Below the pieces are notes generated by a model. It worked only from the letters and a program-made list of their open reading frames with translations. It was not told the origin of the DNA and made no database searches. Position numbers and translations under genes: made by a program. DNA of 64,000 nt from Bacillus fungorum (GTDB taxonomy: Bacteria > Bacillota > Bacilli > Bacillales > Bacillaceae_G). The DNA lies in the NCBI RefSeq assembly GCF_002746455.1, contig NZ_NWUW01000009.1, positions 104,656 through 168,655 on the forward strand. The letters run 5' to 3'. This document shows positions 18,936 through 27,213 of this stretch, piece after piece; the stretch's first letter is position 1, and each line of letters begins with the position of its first letter.

Positions 18936-18982
18936 TATGATAAACAAGGGTATATCCCCACCTCTCTTACAGCGGTGGGGAT
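18936..18982 (+). promoter_or_regulatory. Extended -10 promoter and leader hairpin before deacetylase 2
   Basis: TG-A-TATGAT (18933-18941), then ACAAGGGTATA, then a strong hairpin ATCCCCACC/GGTGGGGAT (18954-18982). The hairpin might also terminate the first deacetylase, but its T run is short (TTTTAAA). Confidence 0.5.
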
Positions 18983-19030
18983 TTTAAATATAAGTATGAT
19001 GCAACATAATACATAATAGAAGGTGATTTT

Positions 19031-20113
19031 ATGAAAAAATACGCAGCAATTGCTTTATGTACGTCTGCCATTTTAGCAGGTTGTAATACTAACAATATAA
19101 GTCAAGAACCTAAAAAAGAGAAACAGGTTCAAGAAACTAAGAAACAAGAAGAGACTGTGAAAGAACAAGGGAAAATTTCTTATAATCAAATTACAAATGA
19201 ATCTACAAACACTACTATTCATATGACAGATATAAAAGATACTTTAACTGAGGTACAATATAAAATTTGGCGAACTGCTGATGGAAAAGAAACTGCTAAA
19301 TCTTTGTCTTCTAAAGAAAGGGAAAAGCAATTTTCACTTCCTTTTGACATAAAAGAATTTGAAGGAAAACGTGGTGAGTTCCAAATTGAAGCAATAGGAA
19401 TGAAAGAAGATGGGAAAACTATTCCACTCACAAAGTCTGCTATTACTTTCGAGCAAAAGGTTCCCGTTCTTATGTACCATGCAATCGATGATTATCATGG
19501 ACAAGGCATTAAAGATTTATTCGTATCACCCGCTAACTTTGAAGCCCAAATGAAATATTTAAAGGACAACGGCTATACATTACTAACTTTTGAACGCTGG
19601 GGCGATATTAATAAAGTGAATAAACCTATCTTTGTTACATTTGATGACGGTATGAAAAATAATATGAATGCATTTCATATTTTGCAAAAGCTAAAAGACG
19701 ATACGTTTAAACCAACAGCAACAGAATATATGATTGTTAATAATGTTGATGCTGAAGGATCTCTTTCTACATCTGATATAAAAGAAATGATTGATTCCGG
19801 TATTTTCTCCATGCAATCTCATACTGCAACACATGCAGACTTACCGAAGATTACAAACTATGAAGAAGAATTAAAGGGATCGAAAGAAAATCTAGAAAAA
19901 ATAACAGGTAAGCCTGTTATCGCAGTTGCTTATCCATTTGGTCATGTAGATGATAAAGTCGTTGCAGAAACGAAGAAATATTATCAATTTGCGACGACAA
20001 CAAAACCCGGAAAGTTCATTACAAAAGGTGAACCCGATGAGTTATTAAAAATGAAGCGTGTTCGCATACACAATACGACGACCGTAGAACAATTTGCTTC
20101 TTCAATTAAATAA
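19031..20113 (+). CDS. Lipoprotein polysaccharide deacetylase (BA0330-like)
   Basis: 360 aa with lipobox LAGC (Cys18), a Lys/Glu-rich linker, an Ig-like N-terminal domain and a C-terminal NodB domain starting at VPVLMYHAIDDY. Motifs are the canonical FDDG (near residue 208) and QSHTATH (near 265), so the metal triad Asp-His-His is complete. GAAGGTGATTTT precedes the ATG. It is closely related along its whole length to the preceding gene, so the pair arose by tandem duplication. It is expected to be lipid-anchored outside the membrane and to bind or deacetylate peptidoglycan or its glycan partner. Confidence 0.9.
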   Translation: MKKYAAIALCTSAILAGCNTNNISQEPKKEKQVQETKKQEETVKEQGKISYNQITNESTNTTIHMTDIKDTLTEVQYKIWRTADGKETAKSLSSKEREKQFSLPFDIKEFEGKRGEFQIEAIGMKEDGKTIPLTKSAITFEQKVPVLMYHAIDDYHGQGIKDLFVSPANFEAQMKYLKDNGYTLLTFERWGDINKVNKPIFVTFDDGMKNNMNAFHILQKLKDDTFKPTATEYMIVNNVDAEGSLSTSDIKEMIDSGIFSMQSHTATHADLPKITNYEEELKGSKENLEKITGKPVIAVAYPFGHVDDKVVAETKKYYQFATTTKPGKFITKGEPDELLKMKRVRIHNTTTVEQFASSIK

Positions 20114-20115
20114 CT

Positions 20116-20146
20116 AAGAGAGCTCAATATTTTGAGCTCTCTTTTT
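20116..20146 (+). terminator. Intrinsic terminator of deacetylase 2
   Basis: AAGAGAGCTCAA/TTGAGCTCTCTT stem followed by TTTT. Confidence 0.85.
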
Positions 20147-20227
20147 ACGCTATATTTATATATATATTTCGAATTTTCTTGTATTATATAAAATAAGAAA
20201 TCTTTCAAATTAAAGGAGATTATACAT

Positions 20228-21457
20228 ATGTCATTTGAACAAACGTTAGAGAAATATGCTGCTCTTGCAGTCAATGTTGGTGTTAATATTCAACCAGGAC
20301 AAACATTATCAATTAGTGCACCTCTTGAAGCTGTACAATTTGTACGCCTCGTTACAGAAAAAGCATATAAATCTGGTGCAAAACACGTATATGTGGATTG
20401 GAATGATGAGACGTTAACACGCTTAAAGTTCGAACTAGCTCCCGAAGAAGCTTTCGCTGAGTTCCCATCTTGGAAAGCGCACGCTCGTGAAGAATTAGCA
20501 AAAGAAGGCGCTGCATTTATGTCTATTTATGCAGAAAACCCTGATTTATTAAAAGGTGTAGAACCAACGCGTATCGCAACAGCTCATAAAGTAGCTGGTG
20601 AAGCAATGAAAGTATACCGTGACTACGTACAAGCTGATAAAGTAAGCTGGTGTGTCATTTCTGTTCCTACGAAAGAATGGGCTGCGAAAGTATTCCCTGA
20701 CGTTGCACCAGAAGAACAGGAAGCAAAACTATGGGATGCTATTTTCAAAGCTACTCGTGCTGATTTAGAAAATCCTGTGGAAGCATGGAAAGAACACGAT
20801 AAAACGTTACATACAAAAGTTGATTACTTAAACGAAAAGCATTATAAAGCCCTTCACTATACAGGTCCTGGAACAGATTTAACGATCGAACTTCCAGAAA
20901 AGCATGTATGGGCTGGCGCTGGTAGTTTAAATGAAAAGAACGTACCATTTATGGCGAACATTCCAACTGAAGAAGTGTTTACAATGCCACTTAAAACAGG
21001 TGTAAACGGCCAAGTATCTAGCACAAAACCGTTAGCATTTGCAGGTAACATTATCGATAACTTCACGTTAACATTTGAAAACGGACGTATCGTAGACTAT
21101 AAAGCTGAAACTGGTGAAGAAGCTTTAAAACATTTAGTAGAAACAGATGAAGGTTCTCACTTCTTAGGAGAAGTGGCTTTAGTACCTCATGACTCACCAA
21201 TTTCAAACACAAATATTTTATTCTACAATACGCTATTTGATGAAAATGCATCTTGCCACCTTGCAATCGGAAGTGCTTATGCATTCAACTTAGTTGGCGG
21301 AAAAACAATGTCTAAAGAAGAACTTGCTGAAAACGGAGCAAACACTAGTATTACACACAACGACTTCATGATTGGATCAGCCGAGCTTGATATCGATGGT
21401 ATTACAGATGACGGGAGACATGAAGCAATCTTCCGTAAAGGTAACTGGGCATTTTAA
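20228..21457 (+). CDS. ampS: Aminopeptidase AmpS (M29 family)
   Basis: A 409-aa cytoplasmic metallo-aminopeptidase that removes N-terminal residues from peptides. It has the M29 architecture: an N-terminal alpha/beta domain and a C-terminal metal domain with EEVFTMPLKTGVNG, GSHFLGEVALVPHDSPIS (a Glu and a His ligand) and a terminal HNDFMIGSAELDIDG (His and Asp ligands). The length is typical. AAAGGAG precedes the ATG. It stands alone, ending in a terminator shared with the convergent SMR gene. Confidence 0.93.
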   Translation: MSFEQTLEKYAALAVNVGVNIQPGQTLSISAPLEAVQFVRLVTEKAYKSGAKHVYVDWNDETLTRLKFELAPEEAFAEFPSWKAHAREELAKEGAAFMSIYAENPDLLKGVEPTRIATAHKVAGEAMKVYRDYVQADKVSWCVISVPTKEWAAKVFPDVAPEEQEAKLWDAIFKATRADLENPVEAWKEHDKTLHTKVDYLNEKHYKALHYTGPGTDLTIELPEKHVWAGAGSLNEKNVPFMANIPTEEVFTMPLKTGVNGQVSSTKPLAFAGNIIDNFTLTFENGRIVDYKAETGEEALKHLVETDEGSHFLGEVALVPHDSPISNTNILFYNTLFDENASCHLAIGSAYAFNLVGGKTMSKEELAENGANTSITHNDFMIGSAELDIDGITDDGRHEAIFRKGNWAF

Positions 21458-21464
21458 TAAAACT

Positions 21465-21500
21465 AAAAGGCTATCTCCCGCACCGGAAGATAGCTTTTTA
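21465..21500. terminator. Bidirectional terminator between ampS and the SMR gene
   Basis: AAAAGGCTATCT...AGATAGCTTTTT stem. It overlaps the SMR stop codon. Confidence 0.8.
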
Positions 21501-21821
21501 TGATGCCGATGAAACCTTAAGTCCAATTACTCCTAAAACAATAAAGAGAATACAAAATGCTTGGAATAAGCTAATGTGCTCTTTAAAAAAGTACACACTA
21601 ATAATTGTAATAAGTAACGTCCCAACACCAGACCAAATTGCATAAGCAATACTTAAATGAATTTTTTTGACAACGATAGCAAATACACTGAAACAAATTC
21701 CATAAAATACGAAAATAAGTACACTTGGAACGAGCTTTGTTAAACCGTTCGATAATTTCATCGCAATTGTTCCAGCTACTTCAAAAATAATTGTTACGAG
21801 TAATAATAGCCAATATACCAT
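21498..21821 (-). CDS. Small multidrug resistance (SMR) exporter, Qac/EmrE subtype
   Basis: 107 aa with four membrane helices. The essential Glu14 is present (TIIFEVAGTIAMK), as are LVPSVL and AYAIWSGVG, which match the EmrE/Qac drug-exporting subtype better than the guanidinium exporters (Gdx/SugE). It is expected to exchange lipophilic cations for protons as an antiparallel homodimer, since no second SMR gene is adjacent. It follows gabD by 47 bp, and its ribosome binding site is inside a 12-bp hairpin (21821-21862). Confidence 0.88.
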   Translation of the reverse strand: MVYWLLLLVTIIFEVAGTIAMKLSNGLTKLVPSVLIFVFYGICFSVFAIVVKKIHLSIAYAIWSGVGTLLITIISVYFFKEHISLFQAFCILFIVLGVIGLKVSSAS

Positions 21822-21862
21822 ACTAGAATCTCCTTCTCTGTTACCTTATAGAGATTCTAGTA
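21821..21862 (-). repeat. Inverted repeat hiding the SMR ribosome binding site
   Basis: Perfect 12-bp arms TACTAGAATCTC (21821-21832) and GAGATTCTAGTA (21851-21862) with an 18-nt loop. On the mRNA the 3' arm contains the end of the AGGAGA site and reaches the A of the ATG. Confidence 0.75.
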
Positions 21863-21868
21863 TACTAC

Positions 21869-23320
21869 TTATAGTCCTAATGAAATATATTTAATTTCTA
21901 AATATTCCTCGATACCGAAATGGCCTCCTTCACGGCCAATACCACTTTCTTTAAAGCCACCGAACGGTGCTTGTGCAACTGATGGAAGTCCATCATTTAA
22001 TCCGATAATACCGTACTCTAACGCTTCGCTAATTTGGAATGCTTGACTAATATCTTTTGTGAAAATATAAGCAGCTAAGCCATATGGTGTATTATTTGCA
22101 CGTTCGATTACTTCTTCAATCGTTTTAAATTTCGCAACTGGTGCAACTGGCCCGAATGTTTCTTCATTCATACAAAGCATCGTGTCATTCGCCAATCCAA
22201 TTACGGTCGGTTGAATAAAGTGTCCATCTAGCCCTGCAACCTTTTGCCCACCATATAAAACTGTTCCACCCTTTTGAATAGCATCTTCGATATGTTCCTG
22301 TACTTTCGAAACTGCATTCTCGTCAATAAGTGGTCCTACAGTTGTTCCTGCACCGAACCCGTCTCCTATTTTAAGTTGCCCTACCGCCTTTTGGAACTTC
22401 TCTACAAACACTTCGTACACTTCCTCTTGAACGAATACTCGGTTTGTACATATACACGTTTGTCCCGCGTTACGGAATTTCGAACCGATTACCGCCTCTA
22501 CTGCTTTATCTAAGTCCGCATCATTCATAACAATAAACGGCGCATGACCACCTAACTCAAGTGAAACCTTTTTCATCGTTTGTGCAGCACTAGCCATTAA
22601 TTCTTTCCCAATTTCCGTTGATCCTGTAAAGGAAACTTTTCGAACGCGTCCATCTTCCATCCACGTATCAGCAATTGCTTTCGCACTACCTGTTACAATA
22701 TTTATTACGCCTTTTGGAATGTCCGCTTCATGAGCTAATTCAGCTAATTTCAACGCCGTTAACGGCGTTTGACTTGCAGGTTTTACAACTGCCGTACATC
22801 CTGCTGCAAGTGCCGGGGCTACCTTTCTCGTAATCATAGCAGCAGGGAAATTCCAAGGTGTAATAGCTGCCATAACTCCAACTGGTTGCTTCATAACTAA
22901 AATACGTTTATTCGAATGAGAAGCAGGAATCATTTCACCATATACGCGTTTTCCTTCTTCTGCATACCATTCAACGAAGCTATTTGCATAATTCACTTCA
23001 CCAAGTGCTTCTGCAAATGGCTTTCCTTGTTCTCTCGTCATGATCGCCGCAATTTCTTCTTTATTTTCATCAATAAGTGTGAACCATTTTCTTAACTTCA
23101 CTGCACGGTCTGCTGCTGTTAACTTAGACCATGATTTAAAAGCTTCATGCGCAGCATCAACAGCTTGCTTTGCCTCTGTTATCCCGCCCTTTGGTACCGT
23201 CGCAAATATTTCCTTCGTTGCTGGATTATTTACTTCAATTTGTTCTTGCAACATAATCCACTCACCATTTATATACATCGCCTTTTTCTCTACATTTACA
23301 AACGTCGCTTTTTTATCCAA
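21869..23320 (-). CDS. gabD: Succinate-semialdehyde dehydrogenase [NAD(P)+]
   Basis: A 483-aa aldehyde dehydrogenase that oxidises succinate semialdehyde, the product of GABA transamination, to succinate. Visible are the nucleotide motif SFTGSTEIGKELM, the general base in LELGGHAPF and the catalytic Cys in NAGQTCICTNR. The start is a TTG at 23320 preceded by AGGAGGAAG; it overlaps the 3' end of the activator gene by 8 bp, so the two are translationally linked. Placement in the gab cluster supports the assignment over other ALDH functions. Confidence 0.93.
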   Translation of the reverse strand: MDKKATFVNVEKKAMYINGEWIMLQEQIEVNNPATKEIFATVPKGGITEAKQAVDAAHEAFKSWSKLTAADRAVKLRKWFTLIDENKEEIAAIMTREQGKPFAEALGEVNYANSFVEWYAEEGKRVYGEMIPASHSNKRILVMKQPVGVMAAITPWNFPAAMITRKVAPALAAGCTAVVKPASQTPLTALKLAELAHEADIPKGVINIVTGSAKAIADTWMEDGRVRKVSFTGSTEIGKELMASAAQTMKKVSLELGGHAPFIVMNDADLDKAVEAVIGSKFRNAGQTCICTNRVFVQEEVYEVFVEKFQKAVGQLKIGDGFGAGTTVGPLIDENAVSKVQEHIEDAIQKGGTVLYGGQKVAGLDGHFIQPTVIGLANDTMLCMNEETFGPVAPVAKFKTIEEVIERANNTPYGLAAYIFTKDISQAFQISEALEYGIIGLNDGLPSVAQAPFGGFKESGIGREGGHFGIEEYLEIKYISLGL

Positions 23321-24680
23321 TGTTTTCTTCCTCCTCTATAAGTTTCTTTATCTTCCTAGTGGCAGCAGATTGACTTATTTTTAAAAACTCCGCTACTTTA
23401 TAACTCGATCCATATGTTTTATATGCTTTCAAAATAATATTCCGTTCTACTTCTTCTAACATTTTATAGAGACTTTGACCGGACTGTTCAACCGTTGATT
23501 CTTGCATCGCTATTGGCAAATCCTCTATCGTAACGATATCATCAGCAGTTATAACAATTCGCTCAATCACATTTTCAATTTCTCTATTATTTCCTTCCCA
23601 CGGGTAACCGACAAATATTTGCAATGTGCTAGGCGCCAATTTTACATTCCGTCCATATTTCTCGTTAAAGTGCTGTAAATAATGATAAATGAGTGGCAAA
23701 ATGTCTTCTGTTCTTTCCCGAAGTGGTGGAATTACAATTGGAATGACATTCAGACGGTAATATAAATCTTTCCGGAATGTTCCTTGTTTCACCATCATAC
23801 TTAAATCTCTATTTGTTGCTGCTACAATTCTGACGTCCACCTTTTTTAATTCTCTTCCGCCTATAGGGCGAAACGTTTTTTCTTGCAATACTTGCAAAAG
23901 CTTTGCTTGAATTTCAAGCGGCATTTCGCCAATTTCATCTAAGAAAAGAGTTCCTTTATGAGCTGATTCTAGTAGTCCCTTTTTCCCTTCACGATTCGCA
24001 CCTGTAAAAGATCCACCTGAGTATCCAAAAAGCTCTGATTCAATTAAATTCGTTGGCAATGCCGCACAGTTAATTTCATAGAAACTTTCATTCTTCCGGT
24101 TACTCACTTCATGTAAATGACGTACTAATCGACTTTTCCCTACTCCTGTCTCACCTAAAACGAGAACTGTACTATCTACCACAGATACCTTCTTGATTGT
24201 CTCGACTATTTTTTGCATAGCGATACTTTTAAAAATAAGTCCTTCATGTTCATATGTTTCTCTTAATTCTTTTTTATATGTTTTTAATTGATTATCCATT
24301 TCCTCTACCTTTTGACGTAATTGATAGAGCTCTGTAAGATCACGAGAGTAACTAATCACCCTTCTTAAATTCCCCTCATTATCAAAAACAGGCCTTGTCC
24401 GAACATGTAAGTACTCTCCCGATTTTGTCGTTTGAACGAGTTCAATCGGTCTCTTTTTTTCAATTACTTCTAACGTTGCCGATGGATAAAAAATACCATC
24501 CTTCTGCAACTCTTTTACATGCTTACCTACTAACTCTTTAGCAGCTAATTGATAGTGCCTTTCACATGTACTATTTACACGCACAACGATTCCCTTTTCA
24601 TCAGTCACAAAAATTTCGTCAAACGCATATTCAAATACATCTTGTAAATCCATTAACACTCGTTCCTTTTCTGCAACCAT
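23313..24680 (-). CDS. gabR: Sigma-54-dependent activator of the gab cluster (PAS-AAA+-Fis HTH)
   Basis: 455 aa from the ATG at 24680, chosen because GAGGGG lies 8 bases before it. Domains: PAS sensor (about 8-120), a short coiled linker, AAA+ ATPase (about 150-385) and a Fis-type HTH at the C-terminus (SYKVAEFLKISQSAATRKIK). Walker A is GETGVGKS near 176, the sigma-54 contact loop reads GSFTGA instead of GAFTGA near 223, and Walker B has DEIGE near 248. It lies between gabT and gabD. A sigma-54/GabR-controlled gab cluster is described in B. thuringiensis, and this matches it. Confidence 0.9.
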   Translation of the reverse strand: MVAEKERVLMDLQDVFEYAFDEIFVTDEKGIVVRVNSTCERHYQLAAKELVGKHVKELQKDGIFYPSATLEVIEKKRPIELVQTTKSGEYLHVRTRPVFDNEGNLRRVISYSRDLTELYQLRQKVEEMDNQLKTYKKELRETYEHEGLIFKSIAMQKIVETIKKVSVVDSTVLVLGETGVGKSRLVRHLHEVSNRKNESFYEINCAALPTNLIESELFGYSGGSFTGANREGKKGLLESAHKGTLFLDEIGEMPLEIQAKLLQVLQEKTFRPIGGRELKKVDVRIVAATNRDLSMMVKQGTFRKDLYYRLNVIPIVIPPLRERTEDILPLIYHYLQHFNEKYGRNVKLAPSTLQIFVGYPWEGNNREIENVIERIVITADDIVTIEDLPIAMQESTVEQSGQSLYKMLEEVERNIILKAYKTYGSSYKVAEFLKISQSAATRKIKKLIEEEENIG

Positions 24681-24796
24681 TCTAGCCACCCCTCACTTCC
24701 AATCCATCGATTCACTTCGCTATCTTTATTATAAAGTGAATTTTCTGCATTTTATATAGAGTCAGCTAGAATGTTTGCTGTTTTATTATTTAGCTT

Positions 24797-26161
24797 TTAA
24801 ACACGAGTAGTATTTGCTTTCTCATAACAGACTTGCAATGATTCTTCAATGATTGTTAATCCTTCTTCAAGTTGCTCATCTGTAATCACCAATGGCATTA
24901 GCACACGAATAACATTACCATATGTCCCTGCTGATAGTAGAAGTAATCCGCGTTTGTTTGCTTCTGCGCACAAATTAGCCGTTAACGTTTTATCTGGTGC
25001 TTTCGTCTTACGGTCTTGAACGAGCTCGAATGCACACATTGCTCCTAAACCACGCACATCACCGATGCAATTATATTTATTTTTCATCTCTTCAAATCGG
25101 TTCATTACGACTTTTCCTAATTCTATCGCTCTATCATTTAAATTCTCTTTTTCTATTACATCAAGTACTGCTAATGCTGCCGCACATCCTAGTGGGCTTC
25201 CTGCATACGTTCCACCAAGCTCTCCTGGTGCAGACTCATTCATAATTTCCTTACGCCCAATAACACCACTAATCGGTACACCAGCGCCTAATGATTTAGA
25301 TACCGTAATTAAATCTGGAACGACATCATAATGATCAATGGCAAAATACTTTCCTGTACGGCTAAATCCTGTTTGAATTTCATCCGCTACAAATAAGATG
25401 CCGTGTTCTGAACAAATATTGCGTACTGCTTGCACAAACTTCTTACTTGGAACGATAAATCCGCCTTCCCCTTGAACAGGTTCCATGACAACGGCTGCAA
25501 TTGTTTCTGGTGCTACTTCTGATATGAAGAAATTCTTAAACTCTTCAATCATAAAGTCATCGTACTGCTCTTCAGTTAATCCTTCTGGGCGACGATATTC
25601 ATATGGGAATGGTGCTTTATATACTTCCGGAGCAAATGGGCCAAATCCAAATTTATATGGTTTTACTTTACTTGTCATCGTCATTGTCATTAATGTACGT
25701 CCGTGGAAACCTTTAGAAAATGCGATAATACCAGGTCTTTTTGTATATTTACGAGCAATTTTCACCGCATTCTCGACTGCTTCTGCACCACTATTTAAAA
25801 ATAGTACTTGCTTATCAAAACTCCCTGGCGCTAATGCCGCAAGTTTTTCTGCTAATTCAATATATGGCTCATACATCATGACATTAAATCCAGTATGAAT
25901 GTATTGATCTACTTGTTTATGAAGCGCTTCTTTCACAGCTGGATGACAATGTCCTACGTTAATTGTTCCAATTGCTCCCGCAAAATCAATGTACTGATTG
26001 CCATCAACATCTGTTACAAGAGCACCATTTGCAGATTGTACAAACGTCGGGATGCCGTTACTTACTCCTTTTGGTACTATATTTTGGCGGCGTTCTAATA
26101 AAGACGCTGCTTTCGGTCCAGGAATTTGTTCATTTACTTTAGTAAATTTTTTTGTGTTCAT
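24797..26161 (-). CDS. gabT: 4-aminobutyrate aminotransferase
   Basis: A 454-aa PLP enzyme (class III aminotransferase) that moves the amino group of GABA to 2-oxoglutarate, giving succinate semialdehyde and glutamate. Visible are SGAEAVENAVKIARKYT, the PLP-phosphate/ring-stacking FHGRTLMTMT, the Asp motif VADEIQTGFSRTG and the Schiff-base lysine in VSKSLGAGVPIS. It is the first gene of the gab cluster; a sigma-54 promoter lies 41-59 bp upstream. The cluster order is gabT, activator, gabD. Confidence 0.94.
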   Translation of the reverse strand: MNTKKFTKVNEQIPGPKAASLLERRQNIVPKGVSNGIPTFVQSANGALVTDVDGNQYIDFAGAIGTINVGHCHPAVKEALHKQVDQYIHTGFNVMMYEPYIELAEKLAALAPGSFDKQVLFLNSGAEAVENAVKIARKYTKRPGIIAFSKGFHGRTLMTMTMTSKVKPYKFGFGPFAPEVYKAPFPYEYRRPEGLTEEQYDDFMIEEFKNFFISEVAPETIAAVVMEPVQGEGGFIVPSKKFVQAVRNICSEHGILFVADEIQTGFSRTGKYFAIDHYDVVPDLITVSKSLGAGVPISGVIGRKEIMNESAPGELGGTYAGSPLGCAAALAVLDVIEKENLNDRAIELGKVVMNRFEEMKNKYNCIGDVRGLGAMCAFELVQDRKTKAPDKTLTANLCAEANKRGLLLLSAGTYGNVIRVLMPLVITDEQLEEGLTIIEESLQVCYEKANTTRV

Positions 26162-26201
26162 TACTTACCCCATCCTTTTCTTTACATTGTTTTCTCTTTT
26201 C

Positions 26202-26220
26202 ATTGCAAAATGTATGCCAA
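26202..26220 (-). promoter_or_regulatory. Sigma-54 (-24/-12) promoter of gabT
   Basis: On the minus strand TTGGCATACATTTTGCAAT has the invariant GG and GC exactly 10 bases apart and matches the TGGCAC-N5-TTGCA consensus closely. Together with the enhancer-binding protein downstream this is strong evidence for RpoN control. Confidence 0.88.
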
Positions 26221-26266
26221 CATTCTTTTCCAGTATTCATCCTACACACCTTCTATTTCGCCATAA

Positions 26267-26313
26267 AAAATAAGTCTATAGAGACTCATTAAGAGTCCCT
26301 ATAGACTTATTTT
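26267..26313 (-). terminator. Intrinsic terminator of the HAD gene
   Basis: AAAATAAGTCTATAG/CTATAGACTTATTTT stem with inner GACTC/GAGTC pairing, just after the HAD stop. It lies about 50-90 bp upstream of the gabT -24 element. Confidence 0.75.
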
Positions 26314-26315
26314 CC

Positions 26316-27059
26316 TTACACACTAGACTTTCCTTGTTCCCAAATAAACTCACCTGAATGAGAAATAAAATCCCCAACAGATTGTACTACTAAATCCGCA
26401 AGTGGTTCTAATGTTTGACGATCTCCTGTACCAGATAGTACTCCAATTGCATAGCAATCGCCATTTTTAGCTAAATGTAAATCAGTTGGCGTATCTCCCA
26501 CGACGGCTACTTCACATGCTTCTAAATGAAACTTCTCACAAAAAGATTCTACAATTCTTTTATCTGGTTTTTGTGCCAGAAATGTATCTGAAGCTACAAC
26601 ATAATCAAAAAAAGACTCTAATTGATATTGTTTCAAAAACAATTCTGTTGGTGCAAAATCATCAGCTGTCACAACACCTAAAATAAATCCTCTATCCTTT
26701 AAACCTTGTAAAATTCTCGGTAAATCCGCCGTCATTTTCATATAAGAACGATGCTCATACATAAGAGAAAATAACTTTTCACTTACCCACTCATGCATCT
26801 CCTCTTCCTTAGATGACGTAATATACTTACAAAGCCCCTTTGCAACATCAAGGCTTGTTCCTGCCGCTATTGCGCTACGAGGGTTCACAAATACCCCATC
26901 CACACCGATCTCTTTTAATAAAGTAGGCTGCATTGACTTTGGCAGTTCATATAAATTTATACATTCCGCCACAAGTTCTTCAGCTACTTTTATCCAAATT
27001 GAATGAAAATCCATTAATGTCCCATCTTTATCAAATAGTATTGCTTTTACCTTCTTCAT
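26316..27059 (-). CDS. HAD family hydrolase (phosphatase)
   Basis: 247 aa, HAD superfamily subfamily IA-like. Motif I is ILFDKDGTLMDF (D10, D12), motif II ends in LGVVTADDF, motif III Lys is in LAQKPDK, and motif IV is VVGDTPTDLHLAK. A helical cap occupies about residues 18-100. It is a soluble phosphatase for a small phosphorylated metabolite; the substrate is unknown (phosphoglycolate-type is one option). It is a single-gene unit between gabT and dgkB with its own terminator. Confidence 0.88.
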   Translation of the reverse strand: MKKVKAILFDKDGTLMDFHSIWIKVAEELVAECINLYELPKSMQPTLLKEIGVDGVFVNPRSAIAAGTSLDVAKGLCKYITSSKEEEMHEWVSEKLFSLMYEHRSYMKMTADLPRILQGLKDRGFILGVVTADDFAPTELFLKQYQLESFFDYVVASDTFLAQKPDKRIVESFCEKFHLEACEVAVVGDTPTDLHLAKNGDCYAIGVLSGTGDRQTLEPLADLVVQSVGDFISHSGEFIWEQGKSSV

Positions 27060-27184
27060 AGCACCCTACCTCTCGTTTCTTATCTCCTCCAGTGTATCAA
27101 TAAAGTATGGATATAAAATAAATGAATTGTAAAAATACCATAAAAATCAAACTAACTTCCAATTTACAATTCATTTTAACAAAA

Positions 27185-27213
27185 TAAAAAAGGATGCCTT
27201 TACAGGGCATCCT
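27185..27213 (-). terminator. Intrinsic terminator of dgkB overlapping its stop codon
   Basis: AGGATGCC/GGGCATCCT stem followed in the minus direction by a T6 run. The dgkB TAA (27200-27202) lies in the hairpin loop. Confidence 0.85.

Noticed and set aside
17760..20113. Deacetylase 1 as a decayed copy because of MDDG instead of FDDG
   Set aside because: The two Asp residues and the His motif are kept and the frame is full length, so inactivity cannot be claimed.
21821..21862. Guanidine (mini-ykkC) riboswitch before the SMR gene
   Set aside because: Only one hairpin, no ACGR loop motif, and the exporter looks like the Qac/EmrE subtype.
26267..26313. Inverted repeat upstream of gabT as the activator binding site
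   Set aside because: It sits at the HAD stop with a U run in the right direction, so a terminator is the simpler reading; a double role is not excluded.
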